Virus record (IMG/VR): IMGVR_UViG_3300024062_000038
Span: 1 to 29,376 of that record
Direction: 5' to 3' (one strand)
DNA: 29,376 nucleotides
Source: a virus
The first letter of the stretch is position 1, and each line of letters opens with the position of its first letter. Shown here piece after piece: positions 12,807-19,530 of this stretch. The translations under genes were made by a program, and so were the position numbers. A model generated the notes under the pieces. That model was given only the letters and a program-made list of their open reading frames with translations. It was not told the origin of the DNA and made no database searches.

Positions 12807-14078
12807 ATGACAAAATTTCAATCATTCCTTGAGGTTAAAAACATAAGCCAAGAGGAATTCAATAAAAAAACTGCTGAGGAAATGGCAGGATTGTACAACG
12901 AGTACAATGAAAAGGCTCAATCAGATTTGACTGAGGCCATTAGTGCTAAGGCATCAAAAGAGGATATTCAAGCAATTGAAAAGTCTTTAAAAGATAACCA
13001 AGCAGAGCAAATGAAAGCATTGAATTCTACTTTAAAAGAGTATGGAGTTGCTATCAAAAAACTATCTACAGAGGAGAAAGTTGCGAAAGCAGGAGAGGTA
13101 TCGATCTTTAAATCATTAGAGAACAATAGAGAATCTTTAATTGCTATCAAAGAGGGGAACGCTAAATCGGTTTCTTTTAAAGCGGCTGCAGATATGCTTA
13201 TCTCTACTAACGTAAGCGGTGGTAATGTTCCTGTTGAGCAAAGAATACCAGGAATGAATGCTATTGCATCACGTCAGGTTAGATTGCTTGATATAGTTTC
13301 AAGAGGTACAGCAGAATCTAATGTTATTTCTTGGGTTTCTCAAGCTAACAAAGATGGTGCTGCCGGTGGTACTGCTGAGGGTGCTGTTAAGAATCAAATT
13401 GATTTTGATTTAGTTGTAGCGTCTGAAACAGTTGTTAAGAGAACAGCATTTATCAAAGTATCTGATGAGATGGTTGATGATATTTCTTTCATGGCTTCTG
13501 AAATCAACAATGAGTTGATGAGAGAGTTGTTAAAAGATGTTGAAAACCAAGTATATCAAGGGAACGGAGTTGCTCCTAACATGAATGGTATTAGAACAGT
13601 TGCTACAGCGTTTGCAGCAGGATCATTCGCAGGAACAGTTGACAATGCTAACATAGTTGATGTGTTAAGAGTTGCAATGAATCAGGTTAAATTGGCTGAT
13701 CAAGCAATGCCTAACTATATCTTGATGAATCCATCTGATATTACATCTTTGAAACTTATCAAAGTTGGCTCAACAGATGATAGATACATTGATCAATTAC
13801 AGTTGGTTGCCGGTATGCTTTCTCTTGATGGTGTTCCAATTATCGAAAGTACTTTAGTATCACAAGATGATTACTTAGTAGGTGCATTTGATTTGGCTAC
13901 TGTTTATGACAAAGGCTCAGTATCTATTGAGGTAGGTTTAGATGGCGATGACTTTACAAAGAACTTACGTACAGTGAGAGCAGAGTGGAGAGGTGCAACA
14001 GTTGTTAAGACTAACGATCGTACTGCTTTCATTGCAGGAGATTTCACTACTGATAAAGCAGCATTAGAAACTCCATAA
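12807..14078 (+). CDS. Major capsid protein, HK97 fold
   Basis: A 423-residue shell protein. Residues about 1-110 are a coiled-coil delta domain (SFLEVKNISQEEFNKKTAEE, then KASKEDIQAIEKSLKDNQAE), the part that serves as scaffold and is removed by the protease. The rest fits the Phage_capsid (PF05065) fold, with VPVEQRIPGMNAIASRQVRL, a KRTAFIKVSDEMVDD segment and a final VRAEWRGATVVKTNDRTAFI. I chose the ATG at 12807, 10 bases after the protease stop; an extension to 12711 would run inside the protease gene. A strong terminator follows 21 bases after the stop. Confidence 0.95.
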   Translation: MTKFQSFLEVKNISQEEFNKKTAEEMAGLYNEYNEKAQSDLTEAISAKASKEDIQAIEKSLKDNQAEQMKALNSTLKEYGVAIKKLSTEEKVAKAGEVSIFKSLENNRESLIAIKEGNAKSVSFKAAADMLISTNVSGGNVPVEQRIPGMNAIASRQVRLLDIVSRGTAESNVISWVSQANKDGAAGGTAEGAVKNQIDFDLVVASETVVKRTAFIKVSDEMVDDISFMASEINNELMRELLKDVENQVYQGNGVAPNMNGIRTVATAFAAGSFAGTVDNANIVDVLRVAMNQVKLADQAMPNYILMNPSDITSLKLIKVGSTDDRYIDQLQLVAGMLSLDGVPIIESTLVSQDDYLVGAFDLATVYDKGSVSIEVGLDGDDFTKNLRTVRAEWRGATVVKTNDRTAFIAGDFTTDKAALETP

Positions 14079-14099
14079 GAGTAACTATAATTCATAATT

Positions 14100-14133
14100 A
14101 AAGAGGGTGCATATTTGTACCCTCTTTTTTTTT
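14100..14133 (+). terminator. Intrinsic terminator after the capsid gene
   Basis: AAAGAGGGT (14100-14108) is the perfect complement of ACCCTCTTT (14119-14127), giving a 9-bp stem with a 10-base loop followed by nine T residues in total. This is the strongest terminator in the window and ends the portal-protease-capsid transcript. Confidence 0.85.
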
Positions 14134-14140
14134 ACCTTTG
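14114..14140 (+). promoter_or_regulatory. Promoter fused to the capsid terminator
   Basis: TTTG (14114-14117) lies in the terminator loop and TACCTTTG (14133-14140) begins at the last base of its T-run, 15 bases on. Transcription should restart at about 14144 for the connector genes. The overlap of the two signals is very compact. Confidence 0.65.
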
Positions 14141-14157
14141 TAGCAAATCATTTAATT

Positions 14158-14343
14158 ATGGCTAAGAAAAAAACTACAAAAAAGGCATTTAAGGAAACTC
14201 CTGAGAACAAAGCAGAGAAAGTTATCCAGGAAACAAAGAAAGTACCTTACAATGGATTTGTTTCTATGGGAGGAGCAAGGATCAAGATGAGTGAGGCAAA
14301 GGCTCGATTATTAGTTAAAGAGGGAAAGGCTAAATTTGACTAA
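14158..14343 (+). CDS. Small basic protein downstream of capsid (61 aa)
   Basis: A 61-residue lysine-rich protein. The first 30 residues (MAKKKTTKKAFKETPENKAE) are disordered and basic; the second half, VPYNGFVSMGGARIKMSEAK then LLVKEGKAKFD, looks like a small folded domain. It is the first gene after the capsid terminator and promoter; the ATG at 14158 is chosen because an extension to 14107 would begin inside the terminator. Its TAA overlaps the next ATG. Function unknown; a capsid-associated or DNA-contacting role is possible from its charge. Confidence 0.65.
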   Translation: MAKKKTTKKAFKETPENKAEKVIQETKKVPYNGFVSMGGARIKMSEAKARLLVKEGKAKFD

Positions 14344-14855
14344 TGGCAACAATAACTCAAACATCAGATTTTATTGGAGAGTACAGAGTTAATAGCAGTT
14401 GTTTTGATGCGTTACAATTATACATTGATAAGTATGAGCCTTATTACTTAGTTAGGCTCTTAGGAGCAGACTTAAAGGCTTTATTCGAGGCAGATTTAAC
14501 TGCTACTACTCCGCAAGTACCTCAAACATCTCCATTCATTGAGATATTTACTCCTTTTGAGATTGATACAAATGATTGCCTTTATATTTCTGAGGGCATT
14601 AAACAGATGTTAGTACAGCTAATTTACTTTCATTATACAAGGGAACAAGGCCACAAGAATACTCAATCCGGAACAGTCAATGTTAATGCTGAGAATAGTG
14701 TTAAGGCTCTTTCATTTAATGATATTGCAGCCTACAATCAAGGCATTAGCAATTATCAAATAATTCAATGGTACATTTGCGACAATCCTATTGATTCAGC
14801 TATCCTGGATGATGATTATAATGGTATTAATTTATATTTTACAAATGGTATCTGA
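14343..14855 (+). CDS. Putative head-tail connector (adaptor) protein
   Basis: A 170-residue protein in the place where siphoviruses encode the first head-tail adaptor. It has a helical pattern: CFDALQLYIDKYEPYYLVRL then LLGADLKALFEADL, a loop, and a second helix SEGIKQMLVQLIYFHYTREQ. The blocks look like the DUF6712 family of Bacteroidota phages, which is taken to be a neck protein. Start overlaps the previous stop by one base (TAATG) and its stop overlaps the next start (TGATG). The role is inferred from position. Confidence 0.6.
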   Translation: MATITQTSDFIGEYRVNSSCFDALQLYIDKYEPYYLVRLLGADLKALFEADLTATTPQVPQTSPFIEIFTPFEIDTNDCLYISEGIKQMLVQLIYFHYTREQGHKNTQSGTVNVNAENSVKALSFNDIAAYNQGISNYQIIQWYICDNPIDSAILDDDYNGINLYFTNGI

Positions 14856-15211
14856 TGAGGAATGTAACTCTATTCAATAATGTAGCTGCTGATGTTCAGC
14901 AGATAAGTGCTGAGATTAACATGGATCAGCGAACAGAATGGAAAGTTTACATTAATACTACAGGATTAAATGGCAGACCTCAGTTGTATATTGAGGACAA
15001 TAATTCGCCAAGTAAAAATGAAACTCCGGTAGGAGATTGGAGGCCTATCTGTAATACTTGCTCTGATACTGATTATTTTACTTTGGATGATACAGTAATC
15101 ACTATTGAGAAAAAAGATTTTAAAGCTAATTGGTTTAGAATTAGAGTTGAGCCTGTTGATAATACAGCAGGAACAATTAGCGTAACATTATCATATAAAA
15201 CATTCCCTTAG
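14855..15211 (+). CDS. Small beta-rich virion protein candidate (118 aa)
   Basis: A 118-residue protein predicted to be nearly all beta strand: MRNVTLFNNVAADVQQISAE, then TEWKVYINTTGLNGRPQLYI, and a final ITIEKKDFKANWFRIRVEPV with SVTLSYK. That layout suits a beta sandwich such as a head decoration, head-tail stopper or short fibre base. It is joined to its neighbours by a one-base overlap upstream and zero spacing downstream, so it belongs to the connector operon. Not assigned to a known family. Confidence 0.6.
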   Translation: MRNVTLFNNVAADVQQISAEINMDQRTEWKVYINTTGLNGRPQLYIEDNNSPSKNETPVGDWRPICNTCSDTDYFTLDDTVITIEKKDFKANWFRIRVEPVDNTAGTISVTLSYKTFP

Positions 15212-16147
15212 ATGACTTGTTATAATTTAGATATTGGTTGTGCTACAATAAATGTTACCTCTGAGGACATCAGAGTTAAGGTATCAGGCAATGATTTATC
15301 TAATGGCTATTTAGCTGAGAAAGTTGTAGCAGGAACAAACATAACTGTTACAGAGTTGAATGATGGAGGGGTTGAAACTTTGCAGATTTCAGCAAGTGGA
15401 GGTAATACAGATGAGCAAGTAAAAGTATCAGCAAATGATACAACAGCAGGTTATTTAGAGGATAAGATTGTAGGTACTGCTTCAAATATATCTATCACTA
15501 CTTTGAATGATGGAGGAGATGAGGATAGTAAGATTGATTTAATTAATACTGCTGTTACTCCAGGCAGCTATACAAATACTGATTTAACTGTTGATGCTAA
15601 TGGTAGAATTACAGCAGCAAGTAACGGAACAGGCGGAACAGTATCAATAGGTAATTATGCTCAAACTGCAAATAGTGCTACAATAAACACAACAGGAGAG
15701 CAGTCTATTGTAGGTACAGGAGTTGGCTCTCTTTCTATTCCTGCTAATATTTTTGCAGTTGGAGATTCCTTTCATGGAAAGATGGGAGGTTTAATTAATG
15801 CAACAGGAGGCGGTGGTAGGTCTGAAATAACTATAAAAGTAAAAACGGGGACAACTATTTTAGCAAGTACAGGAGTATTTGATTTAGATAATGCTACTAA
15901 TCAAGGTTGGGAGGTTGAATTGGATTTTACTATTGCAGTAATAGGAGCAGCGGGAACTATTTGCACTAATGGTAATTTCGCCTACACAAAGGATAACAAT
16001 AGGCAAGTATTCGGTTACATTTTTCAAGATGTTCAAGCAATAGATACAACAGTAAGTAACACTTTAGATATTACTGTTGAATGGAATGTTTTAAATAGTG
16101 GGGATGATATTTATTCCGCTAATTTTGTATTATATAAAGTGTATTAA
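15212..16147 (+). CDS. Fibre-like or head-decoration protein with duplicated stalk motif
   Basis: A 311-residue probable virion protein. Residues about 20-120 contain two related units: VKVSGNDLSNGYLAEKVVAG followed by TELNDGGVETLQIS, and VKVSANDTTAGYLEDKIVGT followed by TLNDGGDEDSKIDL. Next comes a linker DLTVDANGRITAASNGTGGT, common in phage stalks. From about residue 145 (YAQTANSATINTTGEQSIVG to the end) a beta jelly-roll domain is likely. The motif type belongs to trimeric fibres, but its place between connector genes and tail genes points to a head or neck fibre. Binding partner unknown. Confidence 0.6.
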   Translation: MTCYNLDIGCATINVTSEDIRVKVSGNDLSNGYLAEKVVAGTNITVTELNDGGVETLQISASGGNTDEQVKVSANDTTAGYLEDKIVGTASNISITTLNDGGDEDSKIDLINTAVTPGSYTNTDLTVDANGRITAASNGTGGTVSIGNYAQTANSATINTTGEQSIVGTGVGSLSIPANIFAVGDSFHGKMGGLINATGGGGRSEITIKVKTGTTILASTGVFDLDNATNQGWEVELDFTIAVIGAAGTICTNGNFAYTKDNNRQVFGYIFQDVQAIDTTVSNTLDITVEWNVLNSGDDIYSANFVLYKVY

Positions 16148-16149
16148 AA

Positions 16150-16329
16150 ATGAATCATCAGGATAAAATAGGTTGTGTATTTGCATGGATTCAAGGCCAA
16201 GCATTCTCAACAGGAGTGCTAATATTTACTGAGGATTTACTCAGAGCCTTTTTATTGGGCTTTGTTGGAGGTTTAGGAGGTTTATTTGTTAGATTTATTT
16301 GGAAATCCTTTGAGAAATCAGAAAATTAA
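16150..16329 (+). CDS. Small glycine-rich membrane peptide (59 aa)
   Basis: A 59-codon frame beginning MNHQDKIGCVFAWIQGQAFS. One hydrophobic span at about residues 33-50 (AFLLGFVGGLGGLFVRFIW) has glycines at spacings of three to four, like helix-packing glycine zippers. It starts 2 bases after the fibre-like gene's stop, among virion genes, and is followed by a promoter box. It could be a membrane-active virion component, an injection-related peptide or a holin; none can be proved. The spacing and coding-like composition support it. Confidence 0.5.
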   Translation: MNHQDKIGCVFAWIQGQAFSTGVLIFTEDLLRAFLLGFVGGLGGLFVRFIWKSFEKSEN

Positions 16330-16340
16330 TTCTATTTTTG
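16309..16340 (+). promoter_or_regulatory. Promoter for the candidate small RNA
   Basis: TTTG (16309-16312) and TATTTTTG (16333-16340), 20 bases apart, fit the Bacteroidota pattern. The -33 part lies in the end of the upstream gene and the -7 box lies after its stop. No reading frame follows for more than 400 bases, so it probably drives a non-coding transcript. Confidence 0.55.
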
Positions 16341-16344
16341 TAAA

Positions 16345-16440
16345 AATTATTCTCGGTAATTGTATAAGATTTTAAGATTTGGTATTTTAACCAAATAAAT
16401 TAAAGCCCTTAATAGCCGAGAACTGTTAAGGGCTTTTTTT
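16345..16440 (+). ncRNA. Candidate small RNA with a pseudoknotted terminator
   Basis: Between the promoter box at 16333 and a U-run at 16434-16440 lie about 96 bases without an ORF. Three elements are visible. (1) A 7-bp hairpin ATTTGGT/ACCAAAT (16377-16383 with 16390-16396). (2) An 11-bp terminator stem AAAGCCCTTAA/TTAAGGGCTTT (16402-16412 with 16426-16436). (3) The terminator loop holds CCGAGAA (16416-16422), the perfect complement of TTCTCGG (16350-16356) near the expected 5' end. Together they would form a compact pseudoknot. No Rfam family was recognised. The 16345 start is estimated from the promoter box, not observed. Confidence 0.55.
16402..16440 (+). terminator. Strong intrinsic terminator with a 13-base loop
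   Basis: An 11-bp perfect stem, AAAGCCCTTAA with TTAAGGGCTTT, and T residues through 16440. The loop is longer than usual and contains the sequence complementary to the upstream TTCTCGG. It ends the connector operon or the candidate small RNA. Confidence 0.85.
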
Positions 16441-16751
16441 ATATAAAAGAATAATTATGAATGACGAATTTATTAAATAGTTAAAATAGGATGTATTGAG
16501 TTGATCCATAAAAACAACTTATGACTTATATTGAATGGTATTAAATCCTGCTCTGTTCTACTCCAACAACAGGTACTGCATACTCGAAAGAGTTAATTAA
16601 TACTAAACCAAATAGCCAAAGAGGAAACTCTGAATAAATAAGAAATGGTCGCAGAGGGAATTGTCAATTATAGGTTAAGCCTTTAGGGATGTTCTATTGC
16701 AGAGTTACTTATGCAGTATAAAGGAGAGGTTGTATCTAATTGTTAAATTTG
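16441..16751 (+). ncRNA. Non-coding gap with candidate structured RNA
   Basis: About 310 bases with no ORF over roughly 30 codons in any + frame; stops occur in all three. Possible pairings by eye are: CCTG/CAGG (16547-16550 with 16570-16573) with inner TGTT/AACA; a 9-bp helix TACTGCATA/TATGCAGTA (16574-16582 with 16710-16718); and, enclosed by it, two hairpins with GAAA tetraloops, ACTC-GAAA-GAGT (16582-16593) and AGAG-GAAA-CTCT (16620-16631). The second lies within ACCA/TGGT (16607-16610 with 16646-16649). No promoter box is found inside, so it may be made by read-through. No tRNA, intron or known RNA was recognised. Confidence 0.35.
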
Positions 16752-16759
16752 TACTTTTG
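16730..16759 (+). promoter_or_regulatory. Promoter for the first tail-module gene
   Basis: TTG (16730-16732) and TACTTTTG (16752-16759), spaced by 19 bases, make the best full Bacteroidota promoter match in the window. The ATG at 16765 comes only 5 bases after the box, so the mRNA should be leaderless or nearly so. Confidence 0.7.
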
Positions 16760-16764
16760 TAAAC

Positions 16765-17460
16765 ATGAGAGATATTACTAAAAAAGTTGAGGCAACAATA
16801 GGTAAATTAACGAGAACTGTAACAATAGATTTGATTACAGATTTAGGAGATAGTATCTACAGATTAGATACTTGTTGCACTTATTGGCTCAGGCCTTGTA
16901 AAACTATTACAATAGATTCTGTTGATTATAAAATTCAATCCTTTGTACAAAATGAATCATTAACTATTAAAGGGGATATCCTGCCAACAGCAGCTACATT
17001 TACAATAACTCCTCCCTTTTATAAGCATGGTACTCCAATGGCTACTAATAATGAGTTATTTCATGTTGATAACGATCAGCAGTTGCCATTAGTTTGGCTT
17101 TTAGAGATATTAACGCAAACAGTATTCCAAAATGAGGAGAATCCTTTAGATTATTCAAGTGATTTGAGGTTGTTTTTCCTGGATGAATACGATCCTGAGG
17201 ATGATTTAACCTCTGATATCTATACAGACATTATAAGACCTATGCAGTCAATGGTTGATGAGTTTATAAAAGAGGTTGAAAAGGATGGTAATTATAATGA
17301 TTTAGATGAATATAAGACTATAAATTGGAGTAAATTCGGTGTTTATACTACTAATAAAGGCTCAACATCAAAGGTTTTAGATGCTTATTTATCAGGAATA
17401 GAGGTTAAAATTACCTTAGATATAATGAAAATTGAAAACTGCGATGATTGTGTATGTTAA
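16765..17460 (+). CDS. Hypothetical neck/tail protein (231 aa)
   Basis: Not recognised by a specific family. The 231-residue protein begins with beta strands (KKVEATIGKLTRTVTIDLIT, then SIYRLDTCCTYWLRPCKTIT) and ends with a helical part and a cysteine cluster, NCDDCVC. Its location directly before the probable major tail protein is where tail terminator or tail completion proteins are encoded. The cysteines (CC near 37, the final C..C.C) could form disulfides in the virion or bind metal. It has its own promoter 5 bases upstream. Confidence 0.6.
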   Translation: MRDITKKVEATIGKLTRTVTIDLITDLGDSIYRLDTCCTYWLRPCKTITIDSVDYKIQSFVQNESLTIKGDILPTAATFTITPPFYKHGTPMATNNELFHVDNDQQLPLVWLLEILTQTVFQNEENPLDYSSDLRLFFLDEYDPEDDLTSDIYTDIIRPMQSMVDEFIKEVEKDGNYNDLDEYKTINWSKFGVYTTNKGSTSKVLDAYLSGIEVKITLDIMKIENCDDCVC

Positions 17461-17475
17461 TTTTTAATACCTTTG
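17448..17475 (+). promoter_or_regulatory. Promoter of the probable major tail protein
   Basis: TTG (17448-17450) and TACCTTTG (17468-17475), 17 bases apart, match the Bacteroidota pattern. An A-rich leader of about 35 bases (aaaacaaaaaaat) precedes the ATG at 17514, a feature associated with efficient translation in flavobacteria, and suits a highly made virion protein. Confidence 0.7.
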
Positions 17476-17513
17476 TACAAATTAATTATTAAAAACAAAA
17501 AAATATTTTAGCT

Positions 17514-18428
17514 ATGGCTTGTAAATGTGACGTAGGATTGTCGAATACAGGAACAGCGTGTACTCCATTACAGGCAGTTGCTCGACAATACGTATTAACT
17601 CCGAAATTTAAAGCGGATGGTACTTTAAACAAATTAGATTTAACCTCAACATTGGATGCTGCTTTTTGGGCATCTCAAGTAAATGCAGTTGCTGAGGAGA
17701 GATGGTACCCATTACCAAGAGTACAGAATGTTGCTGATGAGAAAGCGGATAACATTGTTCAATCATTTAATGATGGCTCAACAGCATTTATAGCTGAGGG
17801 AGCGAGAACAGTAGTTGGATTCTTACCAGGACAGGCTCCTCATTTAGTAGGTCAAATCAATGACGCAAGATGTTCAGAGATTGCAATGTATGTTATTGAT
17901 AAAGATGGTAATCTAATCGGTAAGCAAATTGAAGCAGGGTTTTTGCACCCGATATGCTTAGAGGATGATACTATTACAGCGACTTATGTAAAGAATGATG
18001 CGAGTGCTACAGTTAGCGGAGTAAACATTGCTTTCACTTGGTCACTTGATGAGAAAGATGAGAATATGACAATGGTAACTGCTGATGAGATGACTGATGG
18101 AGTTGCAGGAATCAAAGGATTATTAGATATAACATCTGCTTATGCTAACATTGCTTTAAATCAATTTGATGTAACGTTAACAGTAACGGGTTATGGAACT
18201 CCACTTGGGCCACAACTTGTTAAGGGATTAATTGATACTGATTTTGCTCTATTTAACATTGATGATTCTTTAGCTGTTGCAGTTGCATCATCAACAGAAT
18301 CTACAGCAGGAGGTACTTATACAATTACTTATGCTCCTCAGGATACTACAGAGGTGTTAAGATTAACTCCAACTAAAAACGGATATAATTTTAGTGCAGT
18401 TGTAACAAATACTATTACTCTACCATAA
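17514..18428 (+). CDS. Putative major tail (tube) protein
   Basis: A 304-residue protein in the position of the tail tube gene, before small assembly genes and the tape measure. It starts MACKCDVGLSNTGTACTPLQ and continues with beta-rich segments (YVLTPKFKADGTLNKLDLTS, GFLPGQAPHLVGQINDARCS). It ends with a probable Ig-like domain of about 90 residues, SLAVAVASSTESTAGGTYTI then YNFSAVVTNTITLP, as seen appended to many tail tube proteins. No signature motif exists for this group, so position, a strong promoter and domain pattern carry the call. Confidence 0.65.
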   Translation: MACKCDVGLSNTGTACTPLQAVARQYVLTPKFKADGTLNKLDLTSTLDAAFWASQVNAVAEERWYPLPRVQNVADEKADNIVQSFNDGSTAFIAEGARTVVGFLPGQAPHLVGQINDARCSEIAMYVIDKDGNLIGKQIEAGFLHPICLEDDTITATYVKNDASATVSGVNIAFTWSLDEKDENMTMVTADEMTDGVAGIKGLLDITSAYANIALNQFDVTLTVTGYGTPLGPQLVKGLIDTDFALFNIDDSLAVAVASSTESTAGGTYTITYAPQDTTEVLRLTPTKNGYNFSAVVTNTITLP

Positions 18429-18429
18429 A

Positions 18430-18639
18430 TTGAGTAATCAAAAATCAATAACTTTTGGAACAACAGTCGTTAGTTTAGCGGCTGTTGTTACCATGAGTGA
18501 ACAAGAGTTTAAATCCATGTTTCGAGGTTTATTAACTACCGATATAAACGAGGCATGGAAAGAGGTAAAAAAGCATCAGCCAAAAGTTGCTAAATCTCAG
18601 CAAAAAAGAGGCAAAAGAAAATCCAATAAAGAGGATTAA
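18430..18639 (+). CDS. Small protein between tail tube and tape measure genes (69 aa)
   Basis: A 69-residue protein. It appears to start with TTG at 18430, one base after the previous stop, because the N-terminal SNQKSITFGTTVVSLAAVVT is coding-like; the first ATG is at 18493 and would halve the protein. A short hydrophobic part and a helix EQEFKSMFRGLLTTDINEAW are followed by a very basic tail, QKRGKRKSNKED. Its place fits a tail assembly chaperone or accessory. The TAA overlaps the next ATG. Function unknown. Confidence 0.5.
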   Translation: MSNQKSITFGTTVVSLAAVVTMSEQEFKSMFRGLLTTDINEAWKEVKKHQPKVAKSQQKRGKRKSNKED

Positions 18640-19097
18640 TGGCCTTTGAGGCTATCAGACAATTAACAGATCGGGTTTCTAAATTAGATGAGGGGATTAT
18701 CCTTAATCGATTTGTTGAGTTGCCTATTGTACAAAAATTTATTTTAGACCTTAACCGAGTGGATCAGCTATTTAACAAAGGAGTTGATTCTAAAAATAGG
18801 GCATTAGGTGTTTATGCTCCATCTACAATTAACAGTAAACAGGAGAGGGGTGTTCCTGTTCCAAGTGATTTCCATATTACCCTATTCGATACGGGGGAAT
18901 TTTATAGTACCTTTGTAATAATTCCTGGAAAGGATTTTTTTGAGATAGATGCCAATCCAATTAGAGAGGGCGATAATCTATTTGATGATTTTGGAGAGGA
19001 TATTTTAGGGTTAAATGATGAAAATTTACAGATACTTATCGACTTTTTTAAGGAAACTGTTGTACTCCGAGTTAAAGAACAACTCCGATTGTTATAA
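18639..19097 (+). CDS. Hypothetical tail module protein (152 aa)
   Basis: A 152-residue protein, MAFEAIRQLTDRVSKLDEGI then LNRFVELPIVQKFILDLNRV, later GVPVPSDFHITLFDTGEFYS and a helical end. The pattern of N-terminal helix plus 'NR..QL..G.DS....G.YA' block and 'F..TG.FY.SF' strands is common in Bacteroidota phages and resembles tail completion or HK97 gp10-like proteins that act at the head-tail joint. The function is not proved. The one-base overlap upstream and 38-base overlap downstream tie it to the tail operon. Confidence 0.6.
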   Translation: MAFEAIRQLTDRVSKLDEGIILNRFVELPIVQKFILDLNRVDQLFNKGVDSKNRALGVYAPSTINSKQERGVPVPSDFHITLFDTGEFYSTFVIIPGKDFFEIDANPIREGDNLFDDFGEDILGLNDENLQILIDFFKETVVLRVKEQLRLL

Positions 19098-19530
19098 TAC
19101 AATCCAGGAGTTACCTTTAATAAATTGGTGGAGATTTAATGAAACGAAAGATGTAAAATACTTTCTTAAAAAATATTCTGATAATGTATCTGTTGGTAAA
19201 TTGCTCCAATTAGAGGGTTTATATTCTAAATTAATGGATGAATTTACTGCTGAATTTGGTATTAATGAGCATTTATTATTAGTTTTAGAGAAGCAGATTG
19301 ATATTGCAAAGTTAAAAGCGGATTTCATGTTGGGAGAGGCAGCGAATATTACATTGATTGAGGTTGCTGAGTTGGAATTAACTGCATTAGTTAGAGGAGT
19401 TAATGGTATGGGATTTCACGAGGTTAAAGCAATATTAGAGAAACAGATGGGATTCAGGATTGATCCTTATGTTACAACAGTAATGGAGTATTATTCATAT
19501 ATTAAGTTGATCGATGGCAAAAAAGATTAA
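19060..19530 (+). CDS. Putative tail assembly protein before the tape measure (156 aa)
   Basis: A 156-residue protein whose coding-like part begins NSDCYNTIQELPLINWWRFN, followed by helical segments (KLLQLEGLYSKLMDEF, INEHLLLVLEKQIDIAKLKA). Genes of this position in flavobacterial phages often carry a similar 'CY.TI.ELPL.NW' start. No ATG suits it: ATG 19015 gives an unlikely 30-residue extension inside the upstream gene, so TTG 19060 is my best start. It overlaps the tape measure gene by 17 bases. A tail chaperone role is likely from position. No slippery sequence for frameshifting is clear. Confidence 0.55.
   Translation: MYSELKNNSDCYNTIQELPLINWWRFNETKDVKYFLKKYSDNVSVGKLLQLEGLYSKLMDEFTAEFGINEHLLLVLEKQIDIAKLKADFMLGEAANITLIEVAELELTALVRGVNGMGFHEVKAILEKQMGFRIDPYVTTVMEYYSYIKLIDGKKD

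Noticed and set aside
16547-16730. A tRNA, group I intron or tmRNA in the gap
   Set aside because: I found no acceptor stem, T-loop or intron core sequences, and no split gene on either side.
16457-16746. A decayed gene or recoded ORF in the non-coding gap
   Set aside because: Stops of all three kinds occur at close to the random density in all three frames, the longest open run is about 30 codons, and neighbouring genes use normal stops.
19060-19100. Programmed frameshift joining the 152- and 156-residue tail proteins, as in lambda G/GT
   Set aside because: The shift would have to be +1 near TTA TAA, no slippery heptamer is present, and a TTG start explains the downstream gene more simply.
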